Positions 1 to 8,444 of a stretch of 51,913 nucleotides of DNA are shown here, piece by piece. Position numbers and translations under genes: made by a program. The stretch covers positions 132,719 through 184,631 of the forward strand of contig JAIXUC010000020.1 in the NCBI GenBank assembly GCA_027483665.1. The letters are read 5' to 3'. The notes beneath the pieces are model-generated. The model worked only from the letters and a program-made list of their open reading frames with translations. It ran no database searches and was not told the origin of the DNA. This DNA is from Comamonadaceae bacterium (GTDB taxonomy: Bacteria > Pseudomonadota > Gammaproteobacteria > Burkholderiales > Burkholderiaceae_C). The first letter of the stretch is position 1. Every line of letters begins with the position of its first letter.

Positions 1-1236
1 AGCTCGCTGGCTGACAACGCGCTGTTTGTGGCAGCGGTGCAATTGCTGCGCGTGGACGGCGCGCCCGAGTGGCAGCAAGCCGCCCTCATTCCCATGTTTG
101 CCTTGTTCTATGTGCTGCTGGCGCCCTTTGTGGGTGCTTTTGCAGACTCACAGCCCAAGGGGCGCGTCATGTTTGTCAGCAACGCCATCAAGGTGCTGGG
201 CTGTTTGCTGATGCTGTTTGGCGGCCACCCGCTGATGGCCTATGCCGTGGTGGGCTTGGGCGCTGCCGCCTACTCGCCCGCCAAGTACGGCATCCTCACC
301 GAGCTGCTACCAGCCTCCCAGTTGGTCCAGGCCAACGGCTGGATCGAGGGGTTGACGATTGCTTCCATCATCTTGGGCGTGCTCTTGGGCGGGCAGCTCA
401 TCGGGCCTTTGGTGTCGCCTTGGTTGCTGTCGTTTGACCTGCCCGGCTTCAACAGCGGCATCGACACCGCGCCAGAGGCTGCCATCGTGGTGTTGGTGGC
501 CGTGTACGCGTTGGCCGCTTGGTTCAACACACGCATTCCAGACACGGGCGTGCCCATGCGCCCCATGCCTCGCAACCCGCTGACCCTGCTGCCCGACTTT
601 CACCAATGCAACCTGCGCTTGTGGCGCGACAAGCTGGGGCAAATTTCCTTGGCCACGACCACCTTGTTTTGGGGCGTCAGCGGCAACCTGCGCTACATCG
701 TTCTGGCTTGGGCAGCGGCGGCTTTGGGCTACACGGTGACGCAAGCCTCGACCTTGGTGGGCGTGGTCGCCATCGGCACAGCCGTGGGCGCGGTCCTGGC
801 GTCCACGCGCATGCGGCTCGAGCACGCGCCGAACGTGATGCCGATGGGCATTGCGATGGGTTTGTTGGTGCTGCTGCTGAACTTCATCGACAACGTTTGG
901 GTGGCAGCGCCGTTTCTGATTTTGTTGGGTGGGCTGGGGGGCTTTCTGGTGGTGCCCATGAACGCGCTGCTGCAACACCGAGGCCACAACCTGATGGGCG
1001 CTGGGCGCTCGATTGCGGTGCAAAACTTCAATGAGCAGGCCTGCATCTTGCTGCTGGGTGGCTTGTATGCCCTGTCCACCGGCTTGGGCTTGTCGGCCTT
1101 TGCTGCCATCACCGCCTTTGGGCTGCTGGTCACGGGTGTGATGTGGCTGATCAAACGCTGGCACGCCAGCAACTTGGTGCGCCACCCGCAAGAAATCGCT
1201 CGCTTGCTGGCGATCACCCGCAGCGATCAGTCCTGA
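1..1236 (+). CDS. lplT: Lysophospholipid transporter LplT, 5' end outside window
   Basis: This is a major facilitator that flips lysophospholipids across the inner membrane so they can be re-acylated. The reading frame is open from base 1, so the true start lies upstream of the window. The visible 411 residues are close to full family length (about 400), so only a short N-terminus is missing. Recognisable landmarks are the opening SLADNALF segment, GRVMFVSN after helix 2, the AAYSPAKYGI loop typical of LplT, TLFWGVSGNLR in the middle and GGFLVVPMNALLQHRG before the last helices. About 12 hydrophobic segments are visible. In many bacteria LplT is fused to or adjacent to the acyltransferase Aas; no acyltransferase follows here. 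The assignment rests on recalled family sequence. Confidence 0.9.
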   Translation, partial: SSLADNALFVAAVQLLRVDGAPEWQQAALIPMFALFYVLLAPFVGAFADSQPKGRVMFVSNAIKVLGCLLMLFGGHPLMAYAVVGLGAAAYSPAKYGILTELLPASQLVQANGWIEGLTIASIILGVLLGGQLIGPLVSPWLLSFDLPGFNSGIDTAPEAAIVVLVAVYALAAWFNTRIPDTGVPMRPMPRNPLTLLPDFHQCNLRLWRDKLGQISLATTTLFWGVSGNLRYIVLAWAAAALGYTVTQASTLVGVVAIGTAVGAVLASTRMRLEHAPNVMPMGIAMGLLVLLLNFIDNVWVAAPFLILLGGLGGFLVVPMNALLQHRGHNLMGAGRSIAVQNFNEQACILLLGGLYALSTGLGLSAFAAITAFGLLVTGVMWLIKRWHASNLVRHPQEIARLLAITRSDQS

Positions 1237-1306
1237 GCCCTCCAGCCGCTCTTCCGGTGGCACCTTTGTTGGCACCTTGTTGACGGCAACTGCCGCGCAA
1301 AACCTA

Positions 1307-2218
1307 ATGAAACACCCCGTTCACTGGGCCGCTCTGGCCCTGTCTTTCAACGCCTTGGTGTGGGGCCTGGCCTGGTGGCCCTTTCGCGCTCTGAAAGAAG
1401 CGGGGCTGCACCCGCTGTGGGCTACTGCGCTCATCTACGCATTAGGCGTTTTGTGTTTGCTGGCTTTGCGGCCTGGCGCTTGGCGTCATTTGCGCGCGCA
1501 CCCCGGCTTGTGGTGGCTGGTGTTGGCTGCCGGTGGCACCAATGTCGGCTTCAACTGGGCCTTGACCATCGAAGACGTGGTGCGTGTGGTGCTCTTGTTC
1601 TACCTGATGCCCGCTTGGACTTTGATGCTGGCCTGGTGGCTCTTGGGTGAGCGTCCAACCGGCGCCGGGCTGCTGCGCTTGGGCCTGGCCCTGGGTGGTG
1701 TGGTCGTGGTGCTTTTGGTGCCAGGCCAAGGCTGGCCGGTGCCCAGCAGCCTGGGCGATGCGCTGGCCATATTCGGCGGCTTCTCTTTCGCGTTGACCAA
1801 CGTCTTGTTGCGCCAACAGACCCACACGCCCGAGACCGGGCGCATGTTGGCCATGTTCATCGGCGGGGCTGTGTTGCCCGGCGCGGTGGCGTTGGTGGGC
1901 GGCCTGCAGGGTTGGGTCACCGGGCTGCCAGCACCCCAGCTCGGCTGGCTGAGCTTGGCTTTGGGCCTGGCGGTGATGTTCTTGTCGGGCAATGTGGCCC
2001 TGCAGTACGGTGCAGCCCGCTTGGCAGCCGGCACCACAGCCCTGCTCTTGCTGTCGGAAATTGTGTTTGCCAGCGTGTCTTCGGTGTTGTTGGGTGCATC
2101 TGAGTTGGGCTGGCGCACCGTGCTGGGTGGCGCTTTGATTCTGGCGGCTGCCGTGTGGGCCGCGCTGGAAGGCGAGCAAGCCAGCGCTGCGCCAGACGAT
2201 TTGCCTCACAAAAGCTGA
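1307..2218 (+). CDS. EamA/DMT-family transporter
   Basis: An inner-membrane exporter of the drug/metabolite transporter superfamily. It has about ten hydrophobic helices in two EamA repeats: repeat 1 starts near ALSFNALVWGLAWW, and repeat 2 starts near SSLGDALAIFGGFSFALTN. The substrate cannot be read from sequence; relatives export amino acids, nucleosides or drugs. I chose ATG 1307 (MKHPVHWAA) over an in-frame TTG at 1277 because the first helix begins soon after it. The gene lies 70 bp after lplT on the same strand and could be cotranscribed. A second, distant DMT exporter lies at 28033-28974. Confidence 0.82.
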   Translation: MKHPVHWAALALSFNALVWGLAWWPFRALKEAGLHPLWATALIYALGVLCLLALRPGAWRHLRAHPGLWWLVLAAGGTNVGFNWALTIEDVVRVVLLFYLMPAWTLMLAWWLLGERPTGAGLLRLGLALGGVVVVLLVPGQGWPVPSSLGDALAIFGGFSFALTNVLLRQQTHTPETGRMLAMFIGGAVLPGAVALVGGLQGWVTGLPAPQLGWLSLALGLAVMFLSGNVALQYGAARLAAGTTALLLLSEIVFASVSSVLLGASELGWRTVLGGALILAAAVWAALEGEQASAAPDDLPHKS

Positions 2219-2294
2219 AGACACGCAGAGCCAAGGCAGTGCCAGAATCAGGCCAAGCACCCACCACCCTTTGCCGCCTTTGTGCAGGAAGCCC

Positions 2295-2780
2295 ATGCCC
2301 AACGTCTACGACTTCGAAGCCCAGCAAATCACCGGCGAGGCGGTGCCCTTGTCGCAATTCAAGGGACAAGCACTCTTGATCGTCAACACCGCGAGTGCTT
2401 GCGGCTTCACGCCGCAGTTCGCGGGCCTGGAGCAGCTGCACCAGCGCTACGGCAAACAAGGCTTGGTGGTGCTGGGCTTTCCGAGCAATCAATTCGGCGC
2501 ACAGGACCCCGGCAGCAATGAAGAGATCGCGCAGTTCTGCCAACTCAACTACGGTGTGAGTTTTCCGATGATGGCCAAGACCGACGTGAACGGCGCGCAG
2601 GCGCATCCGCTTTACCAATGGCTCACCAGTGAAGCACCCGGCTTGCTGGGCAGCAAGGCCATCAAGTGGAACTTCACGAAGTTTTTGGTGGGCAAAGACG
2701 GGGAAGTCATCAAGCGCTATGCCCCGCAAGACACGCCCGAGAGCCTGTCGCGCGACATCGAGGCTGCGTTGGCAGCATGA
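2295..2780 (+). CDS. Glutathione peroxidase family protein (thiol peroxidase)
   Basis: A cytoplasmic peroxidase of the GPx/BtuE type that reduces hydrogen and lipid hydroperoxides using glutathione or thioredoxin. At 161 residues it has normal length. The catalytic cysteine is Cys36 in NTASACGFTPQF, so this is the Cys rather than the Sec form. The resolving/active-site block GFPSNQFGAQDPG (around residues 61-73) and the WNFTKFLVG motif carrying the conserved Trp and Asn are all present. ATG 2295 (MPNVYDFEAQ) fits the family N-terminus better than the in-frame upstream start. The stop overlaps the start of the next gene (ATGA), indicating translational coupling with the PagP-like gene. Confidence 0.92.
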   Translation: MPNVYDFEAQQITGEAVPLSQFKGQALLIVNTASACGFTPQFAGLEQLHQRYGKQGLVVLGFPSNQFGAQDPGSNEEIAQFCQLNYGVSFPMMAKTDVNGAQAHPLYQWLTSEAPGLLGSKAIKWNFTKFLVGKDGEVIKRYAPQDTPESLSRDIEAALAA

Positions 2781-3487
2781 AGAGGGCGCGCACACCGGGC
2801 CAAGCTCGCGGCCAACACCGCTTCGCACTCGGCATGGCCGTGGCGGGCTGCATGGCCGCAGCAGCCTGCCCCTTGGCATGGGCGCAAGCTCAGCCCGAGC
2901 GCCGCCTGCTGTTGCCCGCTGCCAGCTTTCATGCCAACGACAAAGACGGGCGCATTGTTCGCCAGCGCAGCCTGTCCACGGTGTGTGACCCCGCTTGTCG
3001 CACCGCAGAAACGCCTGAGCAGCGCGAGTTCACCGAGTTCAACCCCGGGTTAGGCTTGGAGTGGACTTGGCGCGACGAGCAAGACCGCGCCACGAAAGCC
3101 TATGGTCAAGTGGTGCGCGACAGCTACGGTCGCACCAGCGTCATGGTGGGCGCTGGCTATTTGTGGCCGATCAACCCGGGGCGATGGCAGGTAGATGCCG
3201 GGTTCACCGGCGGGCTGTGGTGGCGCTCGGAGATGAAGTTTCGCAACGAAATCGCTACCTTCCAGCCGTGCGACCCGCTCGGGCCGCCTTGCGCCCCGGC
3301 CAACTACACCACGCGGCGCAGCGAAGTGAAGATGAAACTCGTGCCCTTTTTGTTCCCGGTGGTGTCTGTATCGGACCGGGTCAGCGGTTACGGCCTGAAC
3401 CTGGCTTTTGTGCCGCGTGTGACGCTGGGTAACCGCATCGTCAACTCGACCAACACCGTGCTGGTGCAGTTGACCAAAACCTTCTGA
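2777..3487 (+). CDS. PagP-like outer-membrane lipid A acyltransferase (putative)
   Basis: 236 residues. A hydrophobic N-terminal segment (residues 16-36, ending in AWA) reads as a Sec signal peptide. The rest looks like a small beta-barrel with alternating aromatic strands and a terminal Phe (LTKTF). It can be aligned by eye with E. coli PagP. AASFHANDKDG carries a His (His52) like the catalytic His33, VVRDSYGR carries Asp115-Ser116 like Asp76-Ser77, then come VGAGYLW, DAGFTGGLWWRSEM and VPFLFPVVSV in PagP order. Two insertions absent from PagP contain Cys pairs (Cys70/Cys74, and CDPLGPPC), possibly disulfides. If active, it would add a palmitoyl-type chain to lipid A. Its link to the upstream peroxidase suggests envelope stress. 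Function is inference; no start other than ATG 2777 suits the signal peptide. Confidence 0.6.
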   Translation: MKRARTPGQARGQHRFALGMAVAGCMAAAACPLAWAQAQPERRLLLPAASFHANDKDGRIVRQRSLSTVCDPACRTAETPEQREFTEFNPGLGLEWTWRDEQDRATKAYGQVVRDSYGRTSVMVGAGYLWPINPGRWQVDAGFTGGLWWRSEMKFRNEIATFQPCDPLGPPCAPANYTTRRSEVKMKLVPFLFPVVSVSDRVSGYGLNLAFVPRVTLGNRIVNSTNTVLVQLTKTF

Positions 3488-3509
3488 AACTGCGCGCGCT
3501 GGGCTCGGC

Positions 3510-4751
3510 TTACGGTGCGCTGATGGCGTCGTCGAGCAATTCGATCCAGTGGCGCACCGGCGTCTCGGTGCCCGATTGCAAATGCGTGATGCAGCCCACA
3601 TTGGCCGACGCAATCACGGCCGGTTGGCTGCCCTGCAAATGCCCGAGCTTGCGGTCGCGCAGTTGCACCGACAAACCCGGCTGCAGCACCGAGTAGGTGC
3701 CAGCCGAGCCACAACACAGGTGCGACTCGGCAGCAGCCAAACGCACATCAAAACCCAAAGCGCCGAGGTGCTTTTCGACACCGCCGCGCAGTTGCTGGCC
3801 GTGCTGCAAGGTGCAGGGCGGATGAAACACCACGGTGCCAGCGGCTTTCGGGGCACCCGGGCGAATCTGCTCGGCCAGCTTCGGCGCGATCTCGGGCAGC
3901 AACTCGCTCAGGTCACGCGTGAGGCTCGAGACTTTGGCTGCGCGTTCGGCATAGGCCGGGTCCAGGCGCAGGGCGTGGCCGTAGTCTTTGACCATCGCAC
4001 CGCAGCCCGATGCGTTCATGACCACCGCCTCTGCCTGACCAGACGCCAGCAGTGGCCACCAAGCGTCGATGTTGGCGCGCATCTGCTGGCGTGCGCCGTC
4101 GTGGTCGTCGAGGTGTTGCTTCACGGCACCGCAGCAACCGGCCTTGGGCGCCAAGACCGGCTGGATGCCCGCGGCGTCCAGCACACGCGCCGTAGCCACG
4201 TCAATGCCCGGCAACATGGATGGCTGCACGCAGCCCGCCAGAAGCAGCATCTGGCGCGGGTGGGTGCGGGCGGGCCAGGCGCGCACCTGCTGGCGCTGGG
4301 GTACCTTGGCGCGCAAGGCTGCAGGCAACAGGCCACGCACGCTCTGGCCCAGTTTCATGGCGGGGCCGAACAGCGGTGAGGGCAAGCCCTCTTTCAACGC
4401 CCAGCGCAAGGCTCGCTGAGCCAAGGGGCGCTGGACCTTCTGGTCTACCAACTGGCGGCCAATGTCCACCAAATGGCCGTATTGCACACCGCTCGGGCAG
4501 GTGGTTTCGCAGTTGCGGCAAGTCAGGCAGCGGTCGAGGTGCGTTTGCGTCTTGCGGGTGGGTGCTTCGCCTTCCAAGACCTGCTTGATGAGGTAGATGC
4601 GGCCACGCGGGCTGTCGAGCTCGTCGCCGAGCAACTGGTAGGTGGGGCAGGTGGCGGTGCAAAAGCCGCAGTGCACGCACTGGCGCAGGATGGCTTCGGC
4701 CTCCTGGCCTTCGGGTGTGCCCTGGTACTCGGGCGCCAAGCGGGTTTGCAT
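3510..4751 (-). CDS. glcF: Glycolate oxidase iron-sulfur subunit GlcF
   Basis: Membrane-associated iron-sulfur subunit of glycolate oxidase (glycolate to glyoxylate), passing electrons from the flavin subunits to quinone. 413 residues, as expected for GlcF. Two 4Fe-4S motifs lie near the N-terminus: CVHCGFCTATCP around residue 25 and CLTCRNCETTCP around residue 75. The C-terminal half carries two CCG-type cysteine blocks (AGCCGAV and LCCGSAG) typical of the heterodisulfide-reductase-like domain. Its ATG overlaps the glcE stop (ATGA), so the two are a tight operon. No glcD flavoprotein gene is adjacent. Confidence 0.93.
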   Translation of the reverse strand: MQTRLAPEYQGTPEGQEAEAILRQCVHCGFCTATCPTYQLLGDELDSPRGRIYLIKQVLEGEAPTRKTQTHLDRCLTCRNCETTCPSGVQYGHLVDIGRQLVDQKVQRPLAQRALRWALKEGLPSPLFGPAMKLGQSVRGLLPAALRAKVPQRQQVRAWPARTHPRQMLLLAGCVQPSMLPGIDVATARVLDAAGIQPVLAPKAGCCGAVKQHLDDHDGARQQMRANIDAWWPLLASGQAEAVVMNASGCGAMVKDYGHALRLDPAYAERAAKVSSLTRDLSELLPEIAPKLAEQIRPGAPKAAGTVVFHPPCTLQHGQQLRGGVEKHLGALGFDVRLAAAESHLCCGSAGTYSVLQPGLSVQLRDRKLGHLQGSQPAVIASANVGCITHLQSGTETPVRHWIELLDDAISAP

Positions 4752-5968
4752 CAGAAGTCCTGGTGGGTGCGGTGGCGGTTGAACACGCCGTGCGGGTCGA
4801 AAGCACGCTTGAGGTCGCGATGGATGCGTGCCAGCGCATCGGGCAGGGGCTGGAACACGCCGGCGCTGCGGTCAGCGTCGCCATGCGCCTGGCTGCTGCG
4901 CCACAGCGTGGCATGGCCACCCGCAGCTTTCGCCACAGACTGCAGCGCGGGCGCTTGCACAGCCGGTGCCCATAACCAGCGTTGGCCGCCCTGCCATTCG
5001 ATGCAAACGCTGGAGGGCCAAGCCAACGCAGGTGTGGTTTGCGGGACCGAGATCCGCCACAAGCAAGCCTCTGGCGTGGGTGGGGTCAGGAAAAAAGGCA
5101 GGGTCTGCTCACGGCAAGCCAGCCACAGCGCGCTGGCCTCGGGTGCTGCCAAGCGCTCGCCGCCCATGCGACGGCAGGCAGACTCCACAGCGGCAACTGC
5201 GCCGCGCAAGCGCACGTGCAGGCGACCCGTTTGGCCATCGTCTGAATGGTTGTTCAAAGCAGCAGGCGCATGCACTTCGGCAAGTTCTGGCCCGGCTTCG
5301 CGCAACCACACGCTGGCATTCAAAGGCAAGGGCTGGCCGCCCCAGCGGTGCAAGGCATCGAGTGCGCGCTGCTGGGGCCAGTCGAATACCAGCGTCGCCT
5401 CGGCTGGTGCGACCGGCAAAACCTTCAACGAAACCTGTGTGATCAAACCCAGCACACCAAAACTAGCCGCCATGAGCCGAGACACGTCGTAGCCCGCCAC
5501 GTTCTTCATGACCTGGCCGCCAAATTGCAAATGTTCGCCCAGCCCGTTGACCATGTGCAGGCCCAGAACGTGGTCGCGCACGGCGCCGGCGTGAGCGCGT
5601 GCAGGGCCACTCAAACCCGAGGCGACCATGCCACCTACGGTTGCAGCCGGGCCCAGGTGAGGCGGCTCAAAAGCCAAGGCTTGGCCCTGCGCTGCCAGCG
5701 TGGCCTCCAGCTGCGCCAGCGGCATGCCCGCACCGGCTGTCACCACCAACTCGCTGGGCTCGTAGGCGCTGAGGCCGTTCAATGCCGCGGTGGACAACAG
5801 CTGGCCTTGCAAAGAAAGACCCAGAAAGTCTTTGCTGCCACCGCCCACGATGCGCAGCGCCTCGCGTTGCGCAGCAGCTTCTCGAACCCTGTCGAAGATA
5901 GCGGGCAGGTCAGGCGGGGCAGGCACGTCGGGGGGCCGTACAGGGTGATGAAGCTGCGTTTGCGGCAT
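4751..5968 (-). CDS. glcE: Glycolate oxidase FAD-binding subunit GlcE
   Basis: FAD-binding subunit of glycolate oxidase. 405 residues, somewhat longer than E. coli GlcE (about 350). The PF01565-type FAD domain is recognisable from LRIVGGGSKDFLG, through ELVVTAGAGMPLAQLEATLA, to the glycine-rich GPAATVGGMVASGLSGPAR block and VMKNVAGYDVSRLM, the standard GlcE signatures. It is followed directly by glcF. It is divergent from purU, with only 47 bp between the two starts, so both promoters must lie in that interval or overlap it. Confidence 0.9.
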   Translation of the reverse strand: MPQTQLHHPVRPPDVPAPPDLPAIFDRVREAAAQREALRIVGGGSKDFLGLSLQGQLLSTAALNGLSAYEPSELVVTAGAGMPLAQLEATLAAQGQALAFEPPHLGPAATVGGMVASGLSGPARAHAGAVRDHVLGLHMVNGLGEHLQFGGQVMKNVAGYDVSRLMAASFGVLGLITQVSLKVLPVAPAEATLVFDWPQQRALDALHRWGGQPLPLNASVWLREAGPELAEVHAPAALNNHSDDGQTGRLHVRLRGAVAAVESACRRMGGERLAAPEASALWLACREQTLPFFLTPPTPEACLWRISVPQTTPALAWPSSVCIEWQGGQRWLWAPAVQAPALQSVAKAAGGHATLWRSSQAHGDADRSAGVFQPLPDALARIHRDLKRAFDPHGVFNRHRTHQDF

Positions 5969-6015
5969 CTGGCGATGGTAGCGGGCGAGTGTGTGCCTGT
6001 CAGAATCCGGCCCCT

Positions 6016-6876
6016 ATGCCGCACCCCAGACACTTCACTTTGAGTTTTTCTTGCCCCGACCGTGTGGGCATCGTCGCGGCGGTCAGCCAGTTTGTCGCTG
6101 GCGAGTCGGGCTGGATCATCGAGGCCAACAACCACTCCGACCAGACCGTGAACCGTTTTTTCATGCGGCTAGAAATTTTGGCGGAGTCGCTGGGCAACGA
6201 CCTGGACCGATTCAGCGAACGCTTCGAGCCGATTGCGCAGGCCTTCAACCTGGATTGGCAGATCAGCGATTCCGCACGCAAAAAGCGCGTGGTGATCTTG
6301 GTCTCCAAACAAGAGCATTGCCTGTACGACTTGCTGGGCCGCTGGAAATCCGGTGAGCTGGACGTCGAGATTCCTTGCGTGATCTCCAACCACGAAGACT
6401 TTCGCGGGCTGGTCGAGTGGCACGGCATTCCTTTTCACCACGTGCCGGTGGACCGCGAGAACAAGGACGCAGCCTATGCCGAGGTGGCGCGCTACTTTGA
6501 CGCGGCGAAAGGCGACGTGATGGTGCTGGCGCGCTACATGCAGGTGCTGTCGCCTGCGCTGTGCGCCCGGCTGCGCAACCGCATCTTGAACATCCACCAC
6601 TCCTTCTTGCCCAGCTTTGTGGGCGCGCGGCCCTACCACCAGGCGTTTGATCGGGGCGTGAAGCTGATCGGTGCCACCTGCCATTACGTGACCGATGAGC
6701 TCGACCAAGGCCCCATCATCGAGCAGGACGTGATCCGCATCGACCACTCCGACCAGGTGAGCGACCTCGTGCGTTACGGCAAGGACATCGAAAAAGCCGT
6801 GCTCGCGCGCGGGCTGCGCTATCACTTGGAAGACCGCGTGCTGGTGTGCGGCAACAAGACCGTGGTGTTTCGCTAA
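6016..6876 (+). CDS. purU: Formyltetrahydrofolate deformylase PurU
   Basis: Hydrolyses 10-formyl-THF to THF and formate, balancing one-carbon pools and supplying formate for purine synthesis. 286 residues, normal length. An N-terminal ACT domain (about residues 5-85; SCPDRVGIVAAVSQFV) is followed by a formyltransferase domain. The catalytic trio Asn192 and His194 (NIHHSFLPSF) and Asp230 (TDELDQGP) is intact. I chose ATG 6016 (MPHPRHFTL) over the upstream in-frame 5989. The 3' end overlaps the convergent phosphatase gene by 4 bp. Confidence 0.95.
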   Translation: MPHPRHFTLSFSCPDRVGIVAAVSQFVAGESGWIIEANNHSDQTVNRFFMRLEILAESLGNDLDRFSERFEPIAQAFNLDWQISDSARKKRVVILVSKQEHCLYDLLGRWKSGELDVEIPCVISNHEDFRGLVEWHGIPFHHVPVDRENKDAAYAEVARYFDAAKGDVMVLARYMQVLSPALCARLRNRILNIHHSFLPSFVGARPYHQAFDRGVKLIGATCHYVTDELDQGPIIEQDVIRIDHSDQVSDLVRYGKDIEKAVLARGLRYHLEDRVLVCGNKTVVFR

Positions 6877-7415
6877 GGCTTTTCGCTTGGCAGCGTGCGC
6901 TGCACGTGCGCGAGCAGGCCGTCGCAGGCGTCTTCGATGAGATCGAGCACGTGCTCGAAGCCTTGCGGGCCGCCAGCGTAGGGGTCGGGCACCACGGGGC
7001 TGTCATGGCGCAGGCAGAACTCGGTCAGGCGACGAATCTTGCGCTGCTGGTGCTCATCAGGTAGTTGTTGCGCCACATCTTGCGCCGCACTTTGCGCTAC
7101 ATCTTGCGTGAGCGCCAGGTTGTCCCAGTCCATCACCAGCACCAGGCTGGCTTGCTCAATGTCTTGCGGGCTCAAAAGCCGCGCGCGCAAGGCCGACAGG
7201 TCGTAGCCACGCTGTGCTGCGTGGGCTTGTGTGCGCGGATCGGGCGGCTCGCCTTCGTGGTAGGCGTGGGTGCCCGCCGAAGACACGCGCACCAGCGCGC
7301 CCAAGCCGGCCTTTTCGATGCGCTTGGCGAAGACGCCGTGTGCCGTGGGGCTGCGGCAGATGTTCCCCATGCAGACAAACACCACCGAAAGCCTGTGTTG
7401 CGTGGCGCGGTTCAT
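6873..7415 (-). CDS. Low-molecular-weight protein-tyrosine-phosphatase
   Basis: Cytoplasmic LMW-PTP. The active-site loop CMGNICRS places the nucleophile at Cys15 and the phosphate-binding Arg at Arg21. The general-acid Asp lies in the PDPYAGG motif near residue 140. 180 residues, against about 155 for typical members. The extra length includes an insert QDVAQSAAQDVAQQ encoded by a 24-base direct repeat (7075-7084 and 7099-7108 share ACATCTTGCG). The start overlaps the stop of the upstream amidase gene (ATGA), so both are cotranscribed. No capsule or exopolysaccharide genes sit nearby, so a Wzb role is not supported. Confidence 0.92.
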   Translation of the reverse strand: MNRATQHRLSVVFVCMGNICRSPTAHGVFAKRIEKAGLGALVRVSSAGTHAYHEGEPPDPRTQAHAAQRGYDLSALRARLLSPQDIEQASLVLVMDWDNLALTQDVAQSAAQDVAQQLPDEHQQRKIRRLTEFCLRHDSPVVPDPYAGGPQGFEHVLDLIEDACDGLLAHVQRTLPSEKP

Positions 7416-8236
7416 AAGCGGTGGCCGGCATCGGCCATGTGGTCGAGTTCTGACAAGTAACTGTTGTGTGCTGCGCTGTCAGCGTAGTCGGCAGGTACCA
7501 GCGTGGCGCTCAAGTCAGCCGGGGTGTGTGCGTCGGCAAAGGCCAGGCGCGTGCCATCGGGCGCTGCGATGCACGACAGGCCGGCGTAGGCAAAACGCCC
7601 GTCTTTACCCACGTGGTCGGCGTAGGCCACAAACACTTGGTTCTCGAAAGCGCGCACCGGCACGAGTTGCTGCGCTACAAACGGGCTGTAGCGCCCTGCT
7701 GGCAAGGCTGTAGGTACCGCGATCAGCTGAGCACCTGCCTGAGCCAATCGACGGACGTTCTCAGGGAATTCGACATCAAAGCACACCAGCAGGCCGATGC
7801 GCAGACCAGCGTGCTCGAACACGCAGGTGCTGGGCGGCGCAGGGGTGAACAGGCTGCGCTCGTAGTCACCGAACAAGCAGGTCTTGCGGTACAGCGCGGG
7901 CGGCGAGGCCGGGCGCACCAAGGCTGCACAGTTGTACAACGCCGCGCCATGGCGCTCGGCCATACCCACGACCAGTGCCATGCGGTGCTGGTCGGCCACG
8001 GCTTGCAGAGCCCGCAGTTGGTTGCGGGTGTCGTCTTCGGTGGTTTGGCGCAGCGCATCTTCTGCACCGTAGCCAGTGACGCACAGCTCTGGCGCCAAGA
8101 GCAGTTGTGCGCCACGGGATGCTGCGCGTTGCGCGCCCGCTGCCAAGTGCGCCAGATTGGCAGACACATCCCCCAGGCGACATTGCATTTGCAGCGCGTG
8201 GATGTTGTAGCGGCTGGCTCCAGTGTGTGAGTTCAT
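7412..8236 (-). CDS. Nitrilase-superfamily amidase, DavA-like (5-aminopentanamidase candidate)
   Basis: Carbon-nitrogen hydrolase that cleaves a linear amide to acid plus ammonia. 274 residues from ATG 8236 (MNSHTGASRYN); the longer in-frame start at 8308 adds an unconserved tail. The superfamily triad is complete: Glu50 (LLLAPELCVTGY), Lys118 (LYRKTCLFG) and Cys152 (LLVCFDVEFPE). The blocks YRKT-LFG-ERS-F-P and the CFDVEFPENVRRLA active site closely resemble Pseudomonas DavA and R-specific amidases. The presence of davB at 39175-40848 makes a lysine-catabolic role attractive, but this is inference. It is translationally coupled to the phosphatase downstream. Confidence 0.8.
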   Translation of the reverse strand: MNSHTGASRYNIHALQMQCRLGDVSANLAHLAAGAQRAASRGAQLLLAPELCVTGYGAEDALRQTTEDDTRNQLRALQAVADQHRMALVVGMAERHGAALYNCAALVRPASPPALYRKTCLFGDYERSLFTPAPPSTCVFEHAGLRIGLLVCFDVEFPENVRRLAQAGAQLIAVPTALPAGRYSPFVAQQLVPVRAFENQVFVAYADHVGKDGRFAYAGLSCIAAPDGTRLAFADAHTPADLSATLVPADYADSAAHNSYLSELDHMADAGHRL

Positions 8237-8350
8237 CGGTGGCTGGAAGGGTCTGACCCTTGCTGGGTGTGGTTCATCAAAGCTGGCATGACCGAGCATG
8301 CACCGCATTCTGGCCCCAGCGGCGCGCGGCTAGGCAGCGCAGAGTTGGAC

Positions 8351-8378
8351 AAAAAAAGGGCCCGCACGAGGCGGGCCC
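8351..8378 (-). terminator. Rho-independent terminator of glnK-amtB
   Basis: Read on the minus strand, GGGCCCGC (8378-8371), a 5-base loop and GCGGGCCC (8365-8358) form a perfect 8-bp GC stem followed by seven T residues (8357-8351). It lies 66 bp past the amtB stop. Confidence 0.9.
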
Positions 8379-8444
8379 AACATCCAAAGGAAATGCTTGA
8401 TCACGCGATGCGACGCGATGCTGAAGCAGCGCGTCGACAGCCCA

